Assembly: GCA_017462125.1 (NCBI GenBank)
Contig: JAFTRQ010000133.1
Span: 22,361 to 86,360, forward strand
Direction of reading: 5' to 3'
DNA from: Clostridia bacterium
GTDB lineage: Bacteria; Bacillota_A; Clostridia; Oscillospirales; CAG-272
Length of the DNA stretch: 64,000 nt
The translations under genes and the position numbers were made by a program. This document shows, piece by piece, positions 1 through 8,630 of this stretch; positions within the stretch are counted from its first letter, which is position 1; the number at the start of each line of letters is the position of its first letter. The notes below the pieces were generated by a model that was given only the letters and a program-made list of their open reading frames with translations, searched no databases and was not told the DNA's origin.

Positions 1-2385
1 GTCGCCCCCGTGGTCAGAGCCCAGAAGGGTATGCACGAAAAGGTCTTTGAGAGCGCCAAGAAGAGCGGCTACGTCCGCGTGCGAGTTGACGGCAACCTGT
101 ACGACCTGAGCGAGGAGATCAAACTCGACAAGAACAAAAAGCATTCGATCGAGATCGTTGTCGACCGTCTTGTGATGCGTGACGGCATCAGGGCGCGTCT
201 TGCCGACTCGGTGGAGAACGCATTGAATCTTGCAGACGGACATCTTATTATCGTTCCCGTACCCCGCGACGGTGAGGAGACCGACGGAGAGGTCTTGACC
301 TTCAGTCAGTCCTACGCCTGCGAGGAGCACGGCATTTCCGTGGGTGAATTTGAGCCGAGAATGTTCTCCTTCAACAACCCTCAGGGCGCGTGTCCTCATT
401 GCTCGGGTCTCGGCGAGACGAGAAGAATTGCGGTGGACAGACTTATCCCCGATAAGAAGCTGTCTCTTTCGGAGGGCGGAATCAACGTAAACGGCTTCAA
501 GACCCTTGAGGAGGAGAGCTGGAACGGACCGCTTTTCGCCGCGGTGGGTGAAAAGCACGGCTTTACTCTCGATATGCCTATCGAAAAATTTTCAAAAGAG
601 GCTTACGACGTTTTGCTTCACGGTACGGGCAACGAGACCTATGACGTAGTCCGCTATTTTGGCGGCGAGGCGCACAGAAGAAACGCGAAGTTTGAGGGCC
701 TCGTTACGATGATAGAGCAGAGGATGCAGTACGGTATGAGCGCCGAGTATTACGAGCAATTCGTAGAGGAAGCGCCTTGTCAGCACTGTCAGGGGCAGAG
801 ATTGAATCCTATGTCGCTGGCGGTGACGGTTGGCGGCCTCAATATCCACGAGCTTTGCTCGCTTTCGATTCAGAATGCCCTCGATTTCGTCAACTCCCTT
901 GAGCTGACCGAGACCGAGGAGGCGATTGCCCGCGAGATACTCAAGGAGATCCGCGCGCGACTTGGATTCCTTGTCAGCGTTGGACTTGACTATCTCACAA
1001 TGTCGAGAAAGGCGGGTACGCTTTCGGGCGGTGAGGCGCAGAGAATCAGACTTGCAACGCAGATCGGCTCGTCTCTCGTCGGTGTGCTTTATATCCTGGA
1101 CGAGCCCAGCATCGGTCTCCATCAGAGAGACAATTCCAAGCTGATCGCGACTCTCAAAAAGCTCCGCGACCTCGGCAATACGGTTATTGTTGTCGAGCAC
1201 GACGAGGAGACCATGGAGGAGTCGGACTATATCATCGACATCGGCCCCGGAGCGGGTATTCACGGCGGCCACGTTGTGGCGGCAGGCACCCCCGAGGAGG
1301 TCAAGGAAAACGCAGATTCCATTACGGGTGCATATCTTTCGGGCCGAAAGAGAATTGCCGTTCCTGCCGAGAGAAGAGCGGGCAACGGCAAGCATATCAC
1401 CGTCAAGGGCGCGGCGGAGCACAATCTGAAGCACATCGACGTGACGATCCCTCTCGGAAAATTCGTTTGCGTCAGCGGTGTTTCGGGCTCGGGTAAATCA
1501 TCCCTTGTCAACGGCATACTTTATCCCAAGCTGGCGCACGATCTTAACCGCGCTATCGCTTATCCCGGCAAGTGTGACGGCATCGAGGGTATCGAGAATC
1601 TTGACAAGGTCATCTGCATCGACCAGAGCCCCATCGGGCGCACGCCGAGATCGAATCCTGCGACTTACACAGGACTTTTCACCGACATCCGCGATCTTTT
1701 CGCATCCACCAAGGATGCGAAGGCAAAGGGCTTTACGGCGGGCAGATTCTCCTTTAACACCAAGGGTGGCAGATGCGAGGCCTGCGAGGGCGACGGTGTG
1801 AAATGCATCGAGATGCACTTTTTGCCCGACGTCTACGTTAAGTGCGACGTTTGTAAGGGAAGGAGATATAACGCAGATACTCTTGAGGTCAAATATAAGG
1901 GCAAAAACATCTTCGACGTCCTTGATATGACGGTTGAGGAGGGACTCACCTTCTTCGACGGTCTGCCCAAGATAAAAAGAAAGCTCCAGACCCTTTACGA
2001 CGTGGGGTTGGGCTATATCAAGATCGGTCAGTCGTCCACCACTCTTTCGGGCGGTGAGGCGCAGAGAGTCAAGCTTGCCACCGAGCTGTCCAAGCGCAGT
2101 ACGGGCAAGACGATCTATATCCTCGACGAGCCTACCACGGGTCTGCACACCGCAGACGTGGCAAAGCTGCTTGAGGTGCTTCAGAAGCTCTGCGACGGCG
2201 GAAATACCGTGCTGGTCATTGAGCATAATCTTGACGTGATCAAGTCTGCAGACCATATTATCGACCTCGGCCCCGAGGGCGGTGACGGCGGCGGAACGAT
2301 CGTCGCGGAAGGCACCCCCGAGGAGGTCGCGCAGGTTGACGGCTCTTATACGGGGCTGTATTTGAAGAAATGGTTGAAGAGATAG
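1..2385 (+). CDS. uvrA: UvrA excinuclease ABC subunit A, 5'-truncated by window edge
   Basis: DNA-damage recognition ATPase of nucleotide excision repair, acting with UvrB and UvrC. The reading frame is open from base 1, and the first residues (APVV-x-x-QKG) match an internal stretch of UvrA. The visible ~795 residues therefore lack about the first 150 of a ~940-residue protein. Visible landmarks are two ABC signatures (LSGGEAQR, near residues 340 and 680), two Walker B motifs (LDEPSIGLH and LDEPTTGLH), a C-terminal Walker A (GVSGSGKSS) and paired CxxC zinc-binding motifs (CPHC, CQHC, CEAC, CDVC). It ends in a lysine-rich tail, followed by a hairpin-T terminator. Identification is firm; only the N-terminus is missing. 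Confidence 0.97.
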   Translation, partial: VAPVVRAQKGMHEKVFESAKKSGYVRVRVDGNLYDLSEEIKLDKNKKHSIEIVVDRLVMRDGIRARLADSVENALNLADGHLIIVPVPRDGEETDGEVLTFSQSYACEEHGISVGEFEPRMFSFNNPQGACPHCSGLGETRRIAVDRLIPDKKLSLSEGGINVNGFKTLEEESWNGPLFAAVGEKHGFTLDMPIEKFSKEAYDVLLHGTGNETYDVVRYFGGEAHRRNAKFEGLVTMIEQRMQYGMSAEYYEQFVEEAPCQHCQGQRLNPMSLAVTVGGLNIHELCSLSIQNALDFVNSLELTETEEAIAREILKEIRARLGFLVSVGLDYLTMSRKAGTLSGGEAQRIRLATQIGSSLVGVLYILDEPSIGLHQRDNSKLIATLKKLRDLGNTVIVVEHDEETMEESDYIIDIGPGAGIHGGHVVAAGTPEEVKENADSITGAYLSGRKRIAVPAERRAGNGKHITVKGAAEHNLKHIDVTIPLGKFVCVSGVSGSGKSSLVNGILYPKLAHDLNRAIAYPGKCDGIEGIENLDKVICIDQSPIGRTPRSNPATYTGLFTDIRDLFASTKDAKAKGFTAGRFSFNTKGGRCEACEGDGVKCIEMHFLPDVYVKCDVCKGRRYNADTLEVKYKGKNIFDVLDMTVEEGLTFFDGLPKIKRKLQTLYDVGLGYIKIGQSSTTLSGGEAQRVKLATELSKRSTGKTIYILDEPTTGLHTADVAKLLEVLQKLCDGGNTVLVIEHNLDVIKSADHIIDLGPEGGDGGGTIVAEGTPEEVAQVDGSYTGLYLKKWLKR

Positions 2386-2570
2386 TTCCTTTTATTAAAT
2401 GCCAAGGCAATGAGCCTTGGTAATTTAAAGGTTCGCCAGCAAAATTGAAAGCTAAATAAGCGAGCTTCTGTAGGCGGGAAACGTAAGAATCGTTTCGCTT
2501 GCGAAACAAGAACCTTAACACAAATCCGCGTTGCGGATTTGGTGGCGGATTCGTTTGAGTTGTTTTTAAA

Positions 2571-2601
2571 AAAAATTCAAGGCATCGAGCCTTGAATTTT
2601 T
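2571..2601. terminator. Bidirectional rho-independent terminator downstream of uvrA
   Basis: A 13-bp perfect stem (AAAAATTCAAGGC, 2571-2583, pairing with 2589-2601) around a 5-nt loop. The stem ends in a T run on the plus strand and an equivalent run on the minus strand. It can stop uvrA transcription and also transcription arriving from the tRNA side. Confidence 0.75.
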
Positions 2602-2681
2602 TTGCGAAGTTTTTCTTGCAAATCCATTTTGCAAGAAAAACTCGGTCAGTGAGCCACCGCAGGTGGGGAACGTAAGAATCT

Positions 2682-2849
2682 GAACCATAACACTGAACGC
2701 AAGCGTTCAGGTGGCGGAGCCTCATAAGCCCATAATCTGCTCCAAACCAAAAAGGGTGCAACGGGAATCGAACCATAACACTGAACGCAAGCGTTCAGGT
2801 GGCGGAGCCTCATAAGCCCATTATCTGTGCCAACACCAAAAGGGGATGC
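2682..2849 (-). repeat. Imperfect 88-bp tandem repeat next to tRNA-Gly, with tRNA 3' remnant
   Basis: Two head-to-tail units (2682-2769 and 2770-2849) share about 57 near-identical bases and then diverge. Each carries a palindrome (CTGAACGC-AA-GCGTTCAG), the word GGTGGCGGAGCC and a CCAAACCAAAAAGGG-like segment. At the junction (2755-2773) the minus strand reads like a tRNA T-arm and acceptor (GGTTCGATTCCCGTTGC). This suggests the array arose by tandem duplication of a tRNA gene plus its downstream spacer, followed by decay of all but one tRNA. The duplication is directly visible; the history is inference. Confidence 0.6.
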
Positions 2850-2872
2850 GGAGCATCCCCTTTTGGTGTTGG
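2830..2872 (-). terminator. 20-bp perfect hairpin overlapping the tRNA-Gly 3' end
   Basis: Bases 2830-2849 are perfectly complementary to 2853-2872, with a 3-nt loop. On the minus strand the stem starts inside the encoded CCA end of the tRNA. It lacks a clear T tract immediately after the stem, so it may act as a processing or stabilising structure rather than a standard terminator. Confidence 0.55.
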
Positions 2873-2943
2873 AGCAGATGACGGGAATCGAACCCGCATG
2901 ACCAGCTTGGGAAGCTGGAGTTCTACCACTGAACTACACCTGC
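2870..2943 (-). tRNA. tRNA-Gly (anticodon CCC), CCA encoded
   Basis: On the minus strand the sequence folds into a full cloverleaf. The 7-bp acceptor is GCAGGTG with CATCTGC. The D-arm has GTTCAGTGGTAGAAC. The anticodon stem CCAGC/GCTGG encloses loop TTCCCAA (anticodon CCC), and the T-arm contains GGTTCGATTCC. The discriminator is U, and CCA is encoded (2870-2872). A consensus promoter lies just upstream. Confidence 0.93.
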
Positions 2944-2955
2944 GTTTACCGTATT

Positions 2956-2984
2956 ATTGTACTACTTTTCGCAGGTTTTGTCAA
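2956..2984 (-). promoter_or_regulatory. Sigma-A promoter of tRNA-Gly
   Basis: On the minus strand, -35 TTGACA (2979-2984) and -10 TACAAT (2956-2961) are separated by exactly 17 bp. The predicted start lies a few bases before the mature tRNA 5' end at 2943. Confidence 0.8.
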
Positions 2985-3095
2985 GTGTTTTCGTAGATCA
3001 AATTATGACATATTTTGAGGATGTTTTGAGGTGCTTTGCTTATGATTACCGGGTATAACCAATGGAAAATGGTTCTTTGCAGCCATAATGTGAAG

Positions 3096-5045
3096 TTACG
3101 CTTTCCAAACGGTGATCTTCTGCTCGCCTGCTTTGAGCTTTGCGATAGGACCGGGAATAGTATTGCCGTTACGGCGGTTACCAAGAAGGTCAAGGGTGAA
3201 GTCCACGTCGCTGCCGTCGGGGTTTTCGTACCTCTCCTCGGAGAAGGCGGGCGCGCCCAATCCCGTAGTTGTGACTGCTTCGCAGTTGGCATTTGCAACG
3301 CTTTCGGGTACAGAAAGCGTCAGCACCCATTCGTCTCCAACCTTATCCACCGACGCGCTCATTCCGTCGGTTTCGATGGGCTCGACCTCGGCGCGGAAGG
3401 GCTTTGCATCGCCCGCGTAGGCGTTGCCGCCAAACCATACCGCCTGCTTGGGATCATATTTGAAAGACCATTGCTTCATTCCCTCGTAATATTCTTCGGG
3501 AGCAGAATAGTTCTTCGTGACCTCCTGAATTGTGTCGTAAATCAAAGGAATATCCTCTCTTGTTGCGTGGCGGAGTTTTTCTTTGCAAGCGCCCAAAAAC
3601 AGATTGTTGTAATATCTGTCATCACCGCCGAAAACTTTCGTTATTCCAAGGACATCCGTTGAATGTGGAAAATGATAGGGCATCTGTCTATCTAAAACCG
3701 GCAGATTTCGTACATCTCCCATAATAAGATTGTGAACGAACGCCGTTCCTTGCGCCATATACATAATCGAATAATCATCCATAAACAGATTATTATCAAC
3801 AAGCGCGGGGCCGTGGGTGACCTCGATGAAGAAATCCCGATAGTTGTGGTGGTAGACGTTCTTTGTGATGCGTGTTCCTTGGGCTTCCCAATCGAGCCAA
3901 GTGCCAAGAGTGCAGTGGTGGATGTTATTGTTCTCGATCACCACGTCAATCGCCGCGTGGAGCTTGATGCCACCGATCTCGTGGGCAAAAAACTCGTGCT
4001 TGACCGCGATGTTATATATCTCGTTATGCTCGATTTGAGAGAAAACGCAACCGAGGTGACCGACGACGCCGTTCTGTCCGCAATCGTGAATTTTGTTGTT
4101 GCGGATAATATGTGAGCCGACGGTCTCCTTGCTCCACCCCGCCTTCAGCGCGCGGAATACCGCCTCGGTCTGATAATAGTGGGAGTGCTTGCGGTTGTAT
4201 TTGGTGCAATCCATATCTCCCGTGCTTGCCTCCTTGCCGATGCTGATACAGCTGCATCTCGCGTCGTGGAGGTCGTTATCTTCAATGATCCATCCCTTTG
4301 CCCAGTTGGGACCGATAAGTGCGGGCTGATCTGCAGTTGGGGGAGTGTAGGGGCAGGCGGCGTGGCACATCTCAAAGCCGCGCACGGTTACGTAGCTTCT
4401 GCCTGTATTTTTGGGATAGAAAACGCACTTGCGGACGTTGATCTCAATGAGATTCTCGTTGGGGTTGAAATTTTGAAAGTTGACGAAAAGGGTAGTGGTC
4501 TCATCATCAACCTCGGCGAACCAACGGTACTTTGTTTGCTCCACGTCGAGGATGGGCTCCTTGGGAATAAAGCCCTCAAATGCCTGCCAATGCCATTGGT
4601 AGGGCATCGCCTCGTAAACATCTTGGAGCGAGCTTGCCTCGTAGCAGCTTTTTCCGTTTATGTAGACTTCGCCTGTGTGGACGTGATAATCACGGGGATT
4701 TTCAAACCAATCGCCAAAGATTCTTTCTGTATAAGGATTCCAATCGCCGAACATTGAGTTGGGCAGGGCCTTTTTCCAGACCGTGCCATTTACCTTTTCC
4801 CAATCGGTGACGATCTCCGAGCCCTTGATTACAACGTGTTCACCCTCTGCGGCGCAGTAGGTGATGCGCAGGTTTTCGTGAAGACCGCCTCTTATGGGGT
4901 CGACCCATTCGCGGTATTCGCCCTCGTGGACGATGACCGTGTCACCGGGGTGCGCCAATGCTGCCGCGCGGTTGATTGTCCTCAGCGGCGCTGATTCAGC
5001 ACCGCTGTTTTTGTCGCAGCCGTGTATCGAAACGTGATAGATCAT
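3096..5045 (-). CDS. Right-handed parallel beta-helix protein (paralog A)
   Basis: A 649-residue protein with no signal peptide. Residues 1-60 carry the typical opening of the DUF1565/pectate-lyase-like superfamily: a VSxxGxDxNxG strand, a TINRAAA segment and PGDTVIVHEGEY. The middle (about 230-480) has repeated IIxNNxIHxC-like rungs of a beta-helix, and the C-terminal ~100 residues look like a beta-sandwich. The start is placed at 5045 because AAGGAG lies upstream of that ATG; an ATG six codons earlier lacks a site. It is the third gene of a co-directed set with a GH28-like gene and a close paralog, suggesting action on pectin-like or other acidic polysaccharide fragments. Substrate and catalytic residues cannot be assigned. 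Its first ~150 bp are almost identical to those of the paralog at 6608-8521. Confidence 0.8.
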   Translation of the reverse strand: MIYHVSIHGCDKNSGAESAPLRTINRAAALAHPGDTVIVHEGEYREWVDPIRGGLHENLRITYCAAEGEHVVIKGSEIVTDWEKVNGTVWKKALPNSMFGDWNPYTERIFGDWFENPRDYHVHTGEVYINGKSCYEASSLQDVYEAMPYQWHWQAFEGFIPKEPILDVEQTKYRWFAEVDDETTTLFVNFQNFNPNENLIEINVRKCVFYPKNTGRSYVTVRGFEMCHAACPYTPPTADQPALIGPNWAKGWIIEDNDLHDARCSCISIGKEASTGDMDCTKYNRKHSHYYQTEAVFRALKAGWSKETVGSHIIRNNKIHDCGQNGVVGHLGCVFSQIEHNEIYNIAVKHEFFAHEIGGIKLHAAIDVVIENNNIHHCTLGTWLDWEAQGTRITKNVYHHNYRDFFIEVTHGPALVDNNLFMDDYSIMYMAQGTAFVHNLIMGDVRNLPVLDRQMPYHFPHSTDVLGITKVFGGDDRYYNNLFLGACKEKLRHATREDIPLIYDTIQEVTKNYSAPEEYYEGMKQWSFKYDPKQAVWFGGNAYAGDAKPFRAEVEPIETDGMSASVDKVGDEWVLTLSVPESVANANCEAVTTTGLGAPAFSEERYENPDGSDVDFTLDLLGNRRNGNTIPGPIAKLKAGEQKITVWKA

Positions 5046-5069
5046 AGCAAATCTCCTTTTCATTAAACG

Positions 5070-6560
5070 TTATTGAAATTTATACTCGTTTTGTCCGCTC
5101 TTTCCCCAAACGATATCGTCCTCGGAAAGCTGCTTGCCGTTGCATATGATATTTTCAATGGTGATATTTTCGAATCTTGCCCCCTCGCGGCTGTTGCAAA
5201 GGGTAATATGAATGATTGGCTTTCCTTTTGTCAGCGGCATACCGTCATCGTAAAAGACCGTAACGTTCTTGCAGGTCACGTCTGTTACCCAAGCCGATCT
5301 TTCTCCCACCGCAGAGCCTGCAAAGGTTTCAAACTCTGTCTCGCATCCATTGAATTTGTTGTTGTGAATGATGATCAAGCAGGGAATCGCAACGTCGTTT
5401 ACACGGGTGTAGACCGCGTCGTCCGATCTTTGAAGCTCCTCGCAGGTGTCAAATGCATTGTATTCCACGCGGAGATTCTCAAAAAGGATATTGTGGATAT
5501 AAGCGGTATAGCCATTTGCAATGTCGCAAGCGGTGTTGCCCGCACGTAAAATATCGCAATCCACGAAGGAGATATTATCATATTCAAGGCAAGCTGTTTC
5601 TATGCCGATCTCGCAGGTCTTGCCCCAATCGCACCAAAGCGTGCAGCCTTCAATGTGAATATTTTTGTTTGACGTGTCCTGATAGCGTAAAATGCCCTTA
5701 ATAGTAATGGCGTCGTCAAAGGAATGAACAAAGGAATTTTGGATTTTTATATTTTGACAGTTGCAGATGTCGATTCCGTCGGTGTTGTAGCGCCATTGAC
5801 CGAATATTTTGATGCCGTCAATGAAAACGTCGAAGCAATGGAAAAGGTTGAGACACCAGATGGCGGAATTGGTCATACCGATGCCACGGATGCGCAGATT
5901 CCTGCAATCGTAAAATTTCATATTTCCTACGGTATAGTCCTCGTAGCAATGCTTGCAGATACGCTCCTCACCGCTGTCGTCAAGAATACCGTTTCCGAAG
6001 ATTTCCACGTCCTCGGCTCCGTGCGCAAGAAAACAACCGTATACAAGCGCGTCCTTGTCGACGTAAACGCGGTCTCCGGATTTCAGATCGATCTGTCTCG
6101 GATAATGGATACCCGGACCAAAGTAATAGGTTACGCTTGCGGGATCCTCGCAGGTAATGGGCTTGGAATAGAAAATGTAAAGCAGATGATGGTAGTCGTC
6201 AAGCTCAAGAACGTAATGTCCGTTTTCCTTGAGATTGACGGAGATCACACCGTTTTCCTCGGTAGCAACAATGCCCTTACTGTAAGGCTTCAGCATCACG
6301 CGACTGTGGGGCTTGCTTGCTTTTATTTCAAGAGTAACCTCCTCGTCTCCGACAAGATTGATAAAGGAGCAGATCTCGGATTGAGACAAAGCTCGCTGAT
6401 GACCCGGCCACCAGGTGTTGAAGGGAAATTGGGAGATGCGGCAGGTATATGCGGGGATCTCCTCGCCACGTGCGAAAACGCGATAGTCCTCCGACAATGA
6501 GGGCTCCATCTTGAAAATATCAATGTCGTATTGGTGTTCAAATCTGGAATAGGTAAACAT
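5070..6560 (-). CDS. Glycoside hydrolase family 28-like (polygalacturonase-fold) protein
   Basis: A 496-residue predicted beta-helix enzyme. GH28 family members hydrolyse galacturonan or rhamnogalacturonan backbones. The GH28 motifs NTDG (about residue 256) and the DD pair (about 281, in SFDDAITIKG) are visible. The usual following GHG histidine motif is not; the equivalent stretch reads CEIGIE, and no RIK motif is evident. It may be a divergent hydrolase or non-hydrolytic. There is no signal peptide, so it would act on imported oligosaccharides. The start at 6560 follows AGGAGG with good spacing; upstream in-frame starts have none. It lies 24 bp before paralog A and 47 bp after paralog B, probably in one transcript. 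Confidence 0.75.
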   Translation of the reverse strand: MFTYSRFEHQYDIDIFKMEPSLSEDYRVFARGEEIPAYTCRISQFPFNTWWPGHQRALSQSEICSFINLVGDEEVTLEIKASKPHSRVMLKPYSKGIVATEENGVISVNLKENGHYVLELDDYHHLLYIFYSKPITCEDPASVTYYFGPGIHYPRQIDLKSGDRVYVDKDALVYGCFLAHGAEDVEIFGNGILDDSGEERICKHCYEDYTVGNMKFYDCRNLRIRGIGMTNSAIWCLNLFHCFDVFIDGIKIFGQWRYNTDGIDICNCQNIKIQNSFVHSFDDAITIKGILRYQDTSNKNIHIEGCTLWCDWGKTCEIGIETACLEYDNISFVDCDILRAGNTACDIANGYTAYIHNILFENLRVEYNAFDTCEELQRSDDAVYTRVNDVAIPCLIIIHNNKFNGCETEFETFAGSAVGERSAWVTDVTCKNVTVFYDDGMPLTKGKPIIHITLCNSREGARFENITIENIICNGKQLSEDDIVWGKSGQNEYKFQ

Positions 6561-6607
6561 TGTTGATCCTCCTGTGTTGGATAATAATTGTGAGTGTAGC
6601 GACGTCA

Positions 6608-8521
6608 TCACCAAACGCGGATCCTGTTTTCACCGAGCTTGATCGCTTCAATTGCGCCTACATTGGGGCGGTCGTCGTCTCTTTGATTGCCAAAGTAATC
6701 GACGTTGACTGTAATATCGGTGCCGTCGGGATTTTCGTAGGGGAAGGGACATACGCGGGGCATTCCCAGCTCTTTTGTGGTTACGGTGTTTGTTTTCACT
6801 TTGAGCATTTCCTCGGAAACCGTGAAATGCAGATATAGTCCGTCACCGTCGGGTTCCAAAGAGAGCCTCGGATCATAGCTTTCGCACGTGACGCTTCCGA
6901 TCTCTGCTTTTGGTGTTCCCGCACCGCCCAAATAAAGGTTGCCGGCGCTGAATATCGGTCTTTTCGTGCTTCTTTGGGCAAGCCACTCATCTCCCTCGGA
7001 AATGCGCGCTCTATATTCCTCGTAATCCGAAGGATAGTCTCCATAGGCAAGCAGACCGTGATTGCCCTTCTTGCCGTCATCCTCGATCACGTGTCCGTGT
7101 GGAGACAGGAAAACATTATTATAATACCTGTCGTCTCCCGCGAAGACCTCGGAATAGCCGAAAATGTCGGTTGAATGTGGGAAATGATAGGGTGTAGAGC
7201 GGTCAAGCACGGGATTTACCACCGTGCGGGACGCAAAAACGTTGTGAACGAAAGCGGTTCCTTGCGCCAACAGCTCCAGACTGTATTGCTCCATTGACAG
7301 AAATAGATTGTTGTCCACAAGGCAAGGCCCGTGAGACACCTCGATCAAGAGGTCTCGCGGATTGTTATAAAGCAGGTTTTGCGTGATTCTCGCACCCTGA
7401 TCCTGCCAATCCAACCAAATGCCGTATTTGCAATTGTGGATGCAGTTATGCTTGACGATCACGTCGATGGCGGCGTGAAGCTTGATGCCCGCGATCTCGG
7501 CACCGTCGAACTGACGCTTGTAAAACGCGTTGTAGATGTGATTGTCATAAATTTGGCTGAAGGCGCATCCCATATGCCCTGCAATGCCTGCCTGCTCGCA
7601 GTTGTATATAGTGTTTCCGCGGACGATGTGGGAGCCAACCGTCTCTCGGCTCCAGCCCTTTTTCAGTGCGGAAAATACAGACTCAATCTGATAATAATGA
7701 GAATGCTTTTCTCCTCCTGCATCGCTTGTCGGAATAGTCTTATCATCAAATTTTCCAAGACTTATACCAACGCATTTGGAGTCGCTGATAATATTGTTTT
7801 CAATGATCCACCCACGGCTCCAATTCGGACCAATCAGCCCCTCTTGATGAGCGGTAGGGGGAGCCCACTGCGTTGCCGCGTGGCACATTCTGAATCCGCA
7901 GACGGTGATATAGTCGATTCCTGTGACCTTGGGGAAAAAGCAAGCCCTTCGAACGTTGATCTCAACGAGCTCGCGGTTGGGGTCATAGCCGTGAAAATTA
8001 GCCTTGATGGTGGTGCGCTCACCGTCAACAAAGCAACGCCAAACGTAGGTGGAGCCCTTTGCATCGATGGCTCTTGGTAAAGGCTTTGGGTCGTAAAGCC
8101 CGTCGTCGTCGGAAACCTCATATAAGGACTTTCCGTTTAAATAAACTTCACCTGTATGATGATCCCGTCCTCTGCCCAGATACCAATCTCCGAACAAAAC
8201 GTCGGTATAGGGATTGTAATCACCGAAAAAAGAATTGGGGAGCGTAACCGTCCATACGCCGTCGCGTTCATATACCCACCCCTTGATCTCTTCGGAGCCC
8301 TTGATCACGACCTTTTCATTCGGTGCGGCAAGATAGGTAATACGCTCTTTGGGGGATGATCCTCCGAATCTCGGGTCGACCCATTCGCGGTATTCGCCCT
8401 CGTGGACGATGACCGTGTCACCGGGGTGCGCCAATGCCGCCGCGCGGTTGATTGTCCTCAGCGGTGCTGATTCGCTACCGCTGTTTTTGTCGCAGCCGTG
8501 TATCGAAACGTGATAGATCAT
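6608..8521 (-). CDS. Right-handed parallel beta-helix protein (paralog B)
   Basis: A 637-residue paralog of the protein at 3096-5045, with the same N-terminal VSIHGCDKNSG and PGDTVIVHEGEYREWVDP blocks. It has central beta-helix rungs (VGSHIVRGNTIYNC, IKLHAAIDVIVKHNC) and the PYHFPHSTD box shared with paralog A. There is no signal peptide. The start at 8521 follows GGAGG. It is the first gene of the set and has its own promoter. N-terminal DNA is nearly identical to paralog A, whereas the rest has drifted strongly, which points to local recombination. The role is probably in breakdown or binding of uronic-acid-containing polysaccharide fragments, by context only. Confidence 0.8.
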   Translation of the reverse strand: MIYHVSIHGCDKNSGSESAPLRTINRAAALAHPGDTVIVHEGEYREWVDPRFGGSSPKERITYLAAPNEKVVIKGSEEIKGWVYERDGVWTVTLPNSFFGDYNPYTDVLFGDWYLGRGRDHHTGEVYLNGKSLYEVSDDDGLYDPKPLPRAIDAKGSTYVWRCFVDGERTTIKANFHGYDPNRELVEINVRRACFFPKVTGIDYITVCGFRMCHAATQWAPPTAHQEGLIGPNWSRGWIIENNIISDSKCVGISLGKFDDKTIPTSDAGGEKHSHYYQIESVFSALKKGWSRETVGSHIVRGNTIYNCEQAGIAGHMGCAFSQIYDNHIYNAFYKRQFDGAEIAGIKLHAAIDVIVKHNCIHNCKYGIWLDWQDQGARITQNLLYNNPRDLLIEVSHGPCLVDNNLFLSMEQYSLELLAQGTAFVHNVFASRTVVNPVLDRSTPYHFPHSTDIFGYSEVFAGDDRYYNNVFLSPHGHVIEDDGKKGNHGLLAYGDYPSDYEEYRARISEGDEWLAQRSTKRPIFSAGNLYLGGAGTPKAEIGSVTCESYDPRLSLEPDGDGLYLHFTVSEEMLKVKTNTVTTKELGMPRVCPFPYENPDGTDITVNVDYFGNQRDDDRPNVGAIEAIKLGENRIRVW

Positions 8522-8551
8522 ATAGATACCTCCAATTCTCTTGCTGATTTT

Positions 8552-8580
8552 AGAATAGCACACAAAAACCAAAAAAGCAA
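8552..8580 (-). promoter_or_regulatory. Promoter of the beta-helix/GH28 operon
   Basis: On the minus strand, TTGCTT (8575-8580) and TATTCT (8552-8557) are 17 bp apart, with an extended -10 TG before the hexamer. It sits 30 bp upstream of the start codon at 8521. Confidence 0.6.
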
Positions 8581-8630
8581 GTCAAAACGACCTGCTTTTA
8601 TGGACAAAATTTGACTTTTTGCTCTGCTTA

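Larger units (their letters stand above)
2386..2869. other. Intergenic region built of hairpins and tandem repeats
   Basis: No gene is seen. The stretch holds a chain of perfect inverted repeats: a 7-bp stem at 2402-2420, a terminator-like hairpin at 2571-2601, a 14-bp stem at 2608-2642 and two copies of an 88-bp unit from 2682. Short conserved words recur between hairpins (GGGAAACGTAAGAATC near 2475 and GGGGAACGTAAGAATC near 2665; GGTGGCGGA near 2531, 2710 and 2797). Read on the minus strand it follows the tRNA-Gly gene. Small ORFs across it appear to be by-products of the repeats. Confidence 0.7.

Noticed and set aside
592..1434. Long open frame antisense to uvrA (280 codons)
   Set aside because: It lies wholly opposite a clear uvrA reading frame, has no ribosome binding site and no family features; it reflects codon bias of the true gene.
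2740..2785. Second tRNA gene next to tRNA-Gly
   Set aside because: Only a T-arm and part of an acceptor are visible; no D-arm or anticodon arm can be folded.
2799..2996. Small plus-strand ORF over the tRNA region
   Set aside because: It is the antisense translation of tRNA-Gly and its hairpin, a well-known source of false small proteins.
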